Positions 5,138-5,406 of a DNA stretch of 5,406 nucleotides are shown here, piece after piece. The position numbers were made by a program, and so were the translations under genes. How positions within the stretch are numbered: position 1 is the stretch's first letter; every line of letters begins with the position of its first letter. Source of the stretch: Treponema sp. (GTDB lineage: Bacteria > Spirochaetota > Spirochaetia > Treponematales > Breznakiellaceae); assembly GCA_031258505.1 (NCBI GenBank), contig JAIRMT010000129.1, positions 1 to 5,406 on the forward strand, read 5' to 3'. The notes under the pieces were generated by a model. It was not told the origin of the DNA, made no database searches, and saw only the letters and a program-made list of their open reading frames with translations.

Positions 5138-5406
5138 ATGAAAAACAATCAGCACACACAAGCCATCCCTTCGACGGTTTTGACCCAGGCGCAGACCAAG
5201 ATTGACGAGGCAAAGGCTTTACTTGCCCCGTATATGCTTGCTCTGACCCCGGCGGAACGGCAGGGAATGGCGAAAATGGGCGAGAAGACCATCGGCTTTG
5301 TGGAAAAGGCGTATGATTTTGCCCGGCAAAATCCCAATCTTGTGCCGTCCTATCTGGAAGTAGACGCTTTTGGCGCGGACTTCTCCGATGCCCACGGGCT
5401 ATGGAC
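5138..5406 (+). CDS. Uncharacterised protein, N-terminal part (cut by window end)
   Basis: The frame starts at an ATG with a strong ribosome binding site and promoter and stays open for 89 codons to the window edge, so the C-terminus is missing. The start MKNNQHTQAIP is polar and has no signal peptide or membrane segment. The rest looks mostly helical and soluble: ALLAPYMLALTPAERQGMAK, then MGEKTIGFVEKAYDFARQNP, then an acidic part with YLEVDAFGADFSDAHG. I recall similar proteins, with LTPAERQ followed by a KT-x-FV-x-KA segment and a NP-x2-P-x-YL part, as hypothetical proteins of spirochaetes and Bacteroidetes, but I know no function and could not check this. A minus-strand open frame at 5149-5337 lies entirely under this gene and is best read as its shadow. 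Confidence 0.85.
   Translation, partial: MKNNQHTQAIPSTVLTQAQTKIDEAKALLAPYMLALTPAERQGMAKMGEKTIGFVEKAYDFARQNPNLVPSYLEVDAFGADFSDAHGLW

Overview
The window looks like a bacterial chromosome segment of moderately high GC, with housekeeping genes and two unusual non-coding stretches. The style of LepA and PgsA, and the uncharacterised protein starting at the right edge, remind me of spirochaetes of the Treponema group. That placement is recollection and inference, not a search result.

Layout. Positions 1-145 hold no gene. They carry a large inverted repeat built from ATTCGCG-like heptamers, which on the minus strand is followed by a T-run and may terminate the leftward genes. Three minus-strand genes follow, in transcription order lepA (1918-3723), pgsA (1124-1699) and dprA (146-1117). 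pgsA and dprA are 6 nt apart and almost certainly co-transcribed. lepA and pgsA are separated by 218 bp. That gap holds a good sigma-70-type promoter for pgsA, placed so that transcription should begin at or next to the pgsA ATG (leaderless mRNA), and a run of short hairpins with 3-nt loops partly enclosed by an outer stem. On the plus strand, divergent from lepA, lies ispH (3838-4701).

Positions 4702-5137 hold no confident gene. They contain a coding-like minus-strand stretch without a start, a 93-nt multi-stem element (4871-4963) with one tRNA T-arm-like hairpin, a two-part hairpin (5024-5062), and a good promoter with ribosome binding site for the last gene. That gene (5138 to beyond 5406) is an uncharacterised protein cut by the window end.

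Function. EF4/LepA acts on ribosomes, PgsA makes the acidic phospholipid precursor phosphatidylglycerol phosphate, DprA loads RecA on incoming single-stranded DNA, and IspH makes isoprenoid precursors. They do not form a single pathway. No defence system, mobile-element transposase, CRISPR array, tRNA or rRNA gene is visible. The most interesting material is the structured intergenic DNA and the apparently leaderless pgsA start.
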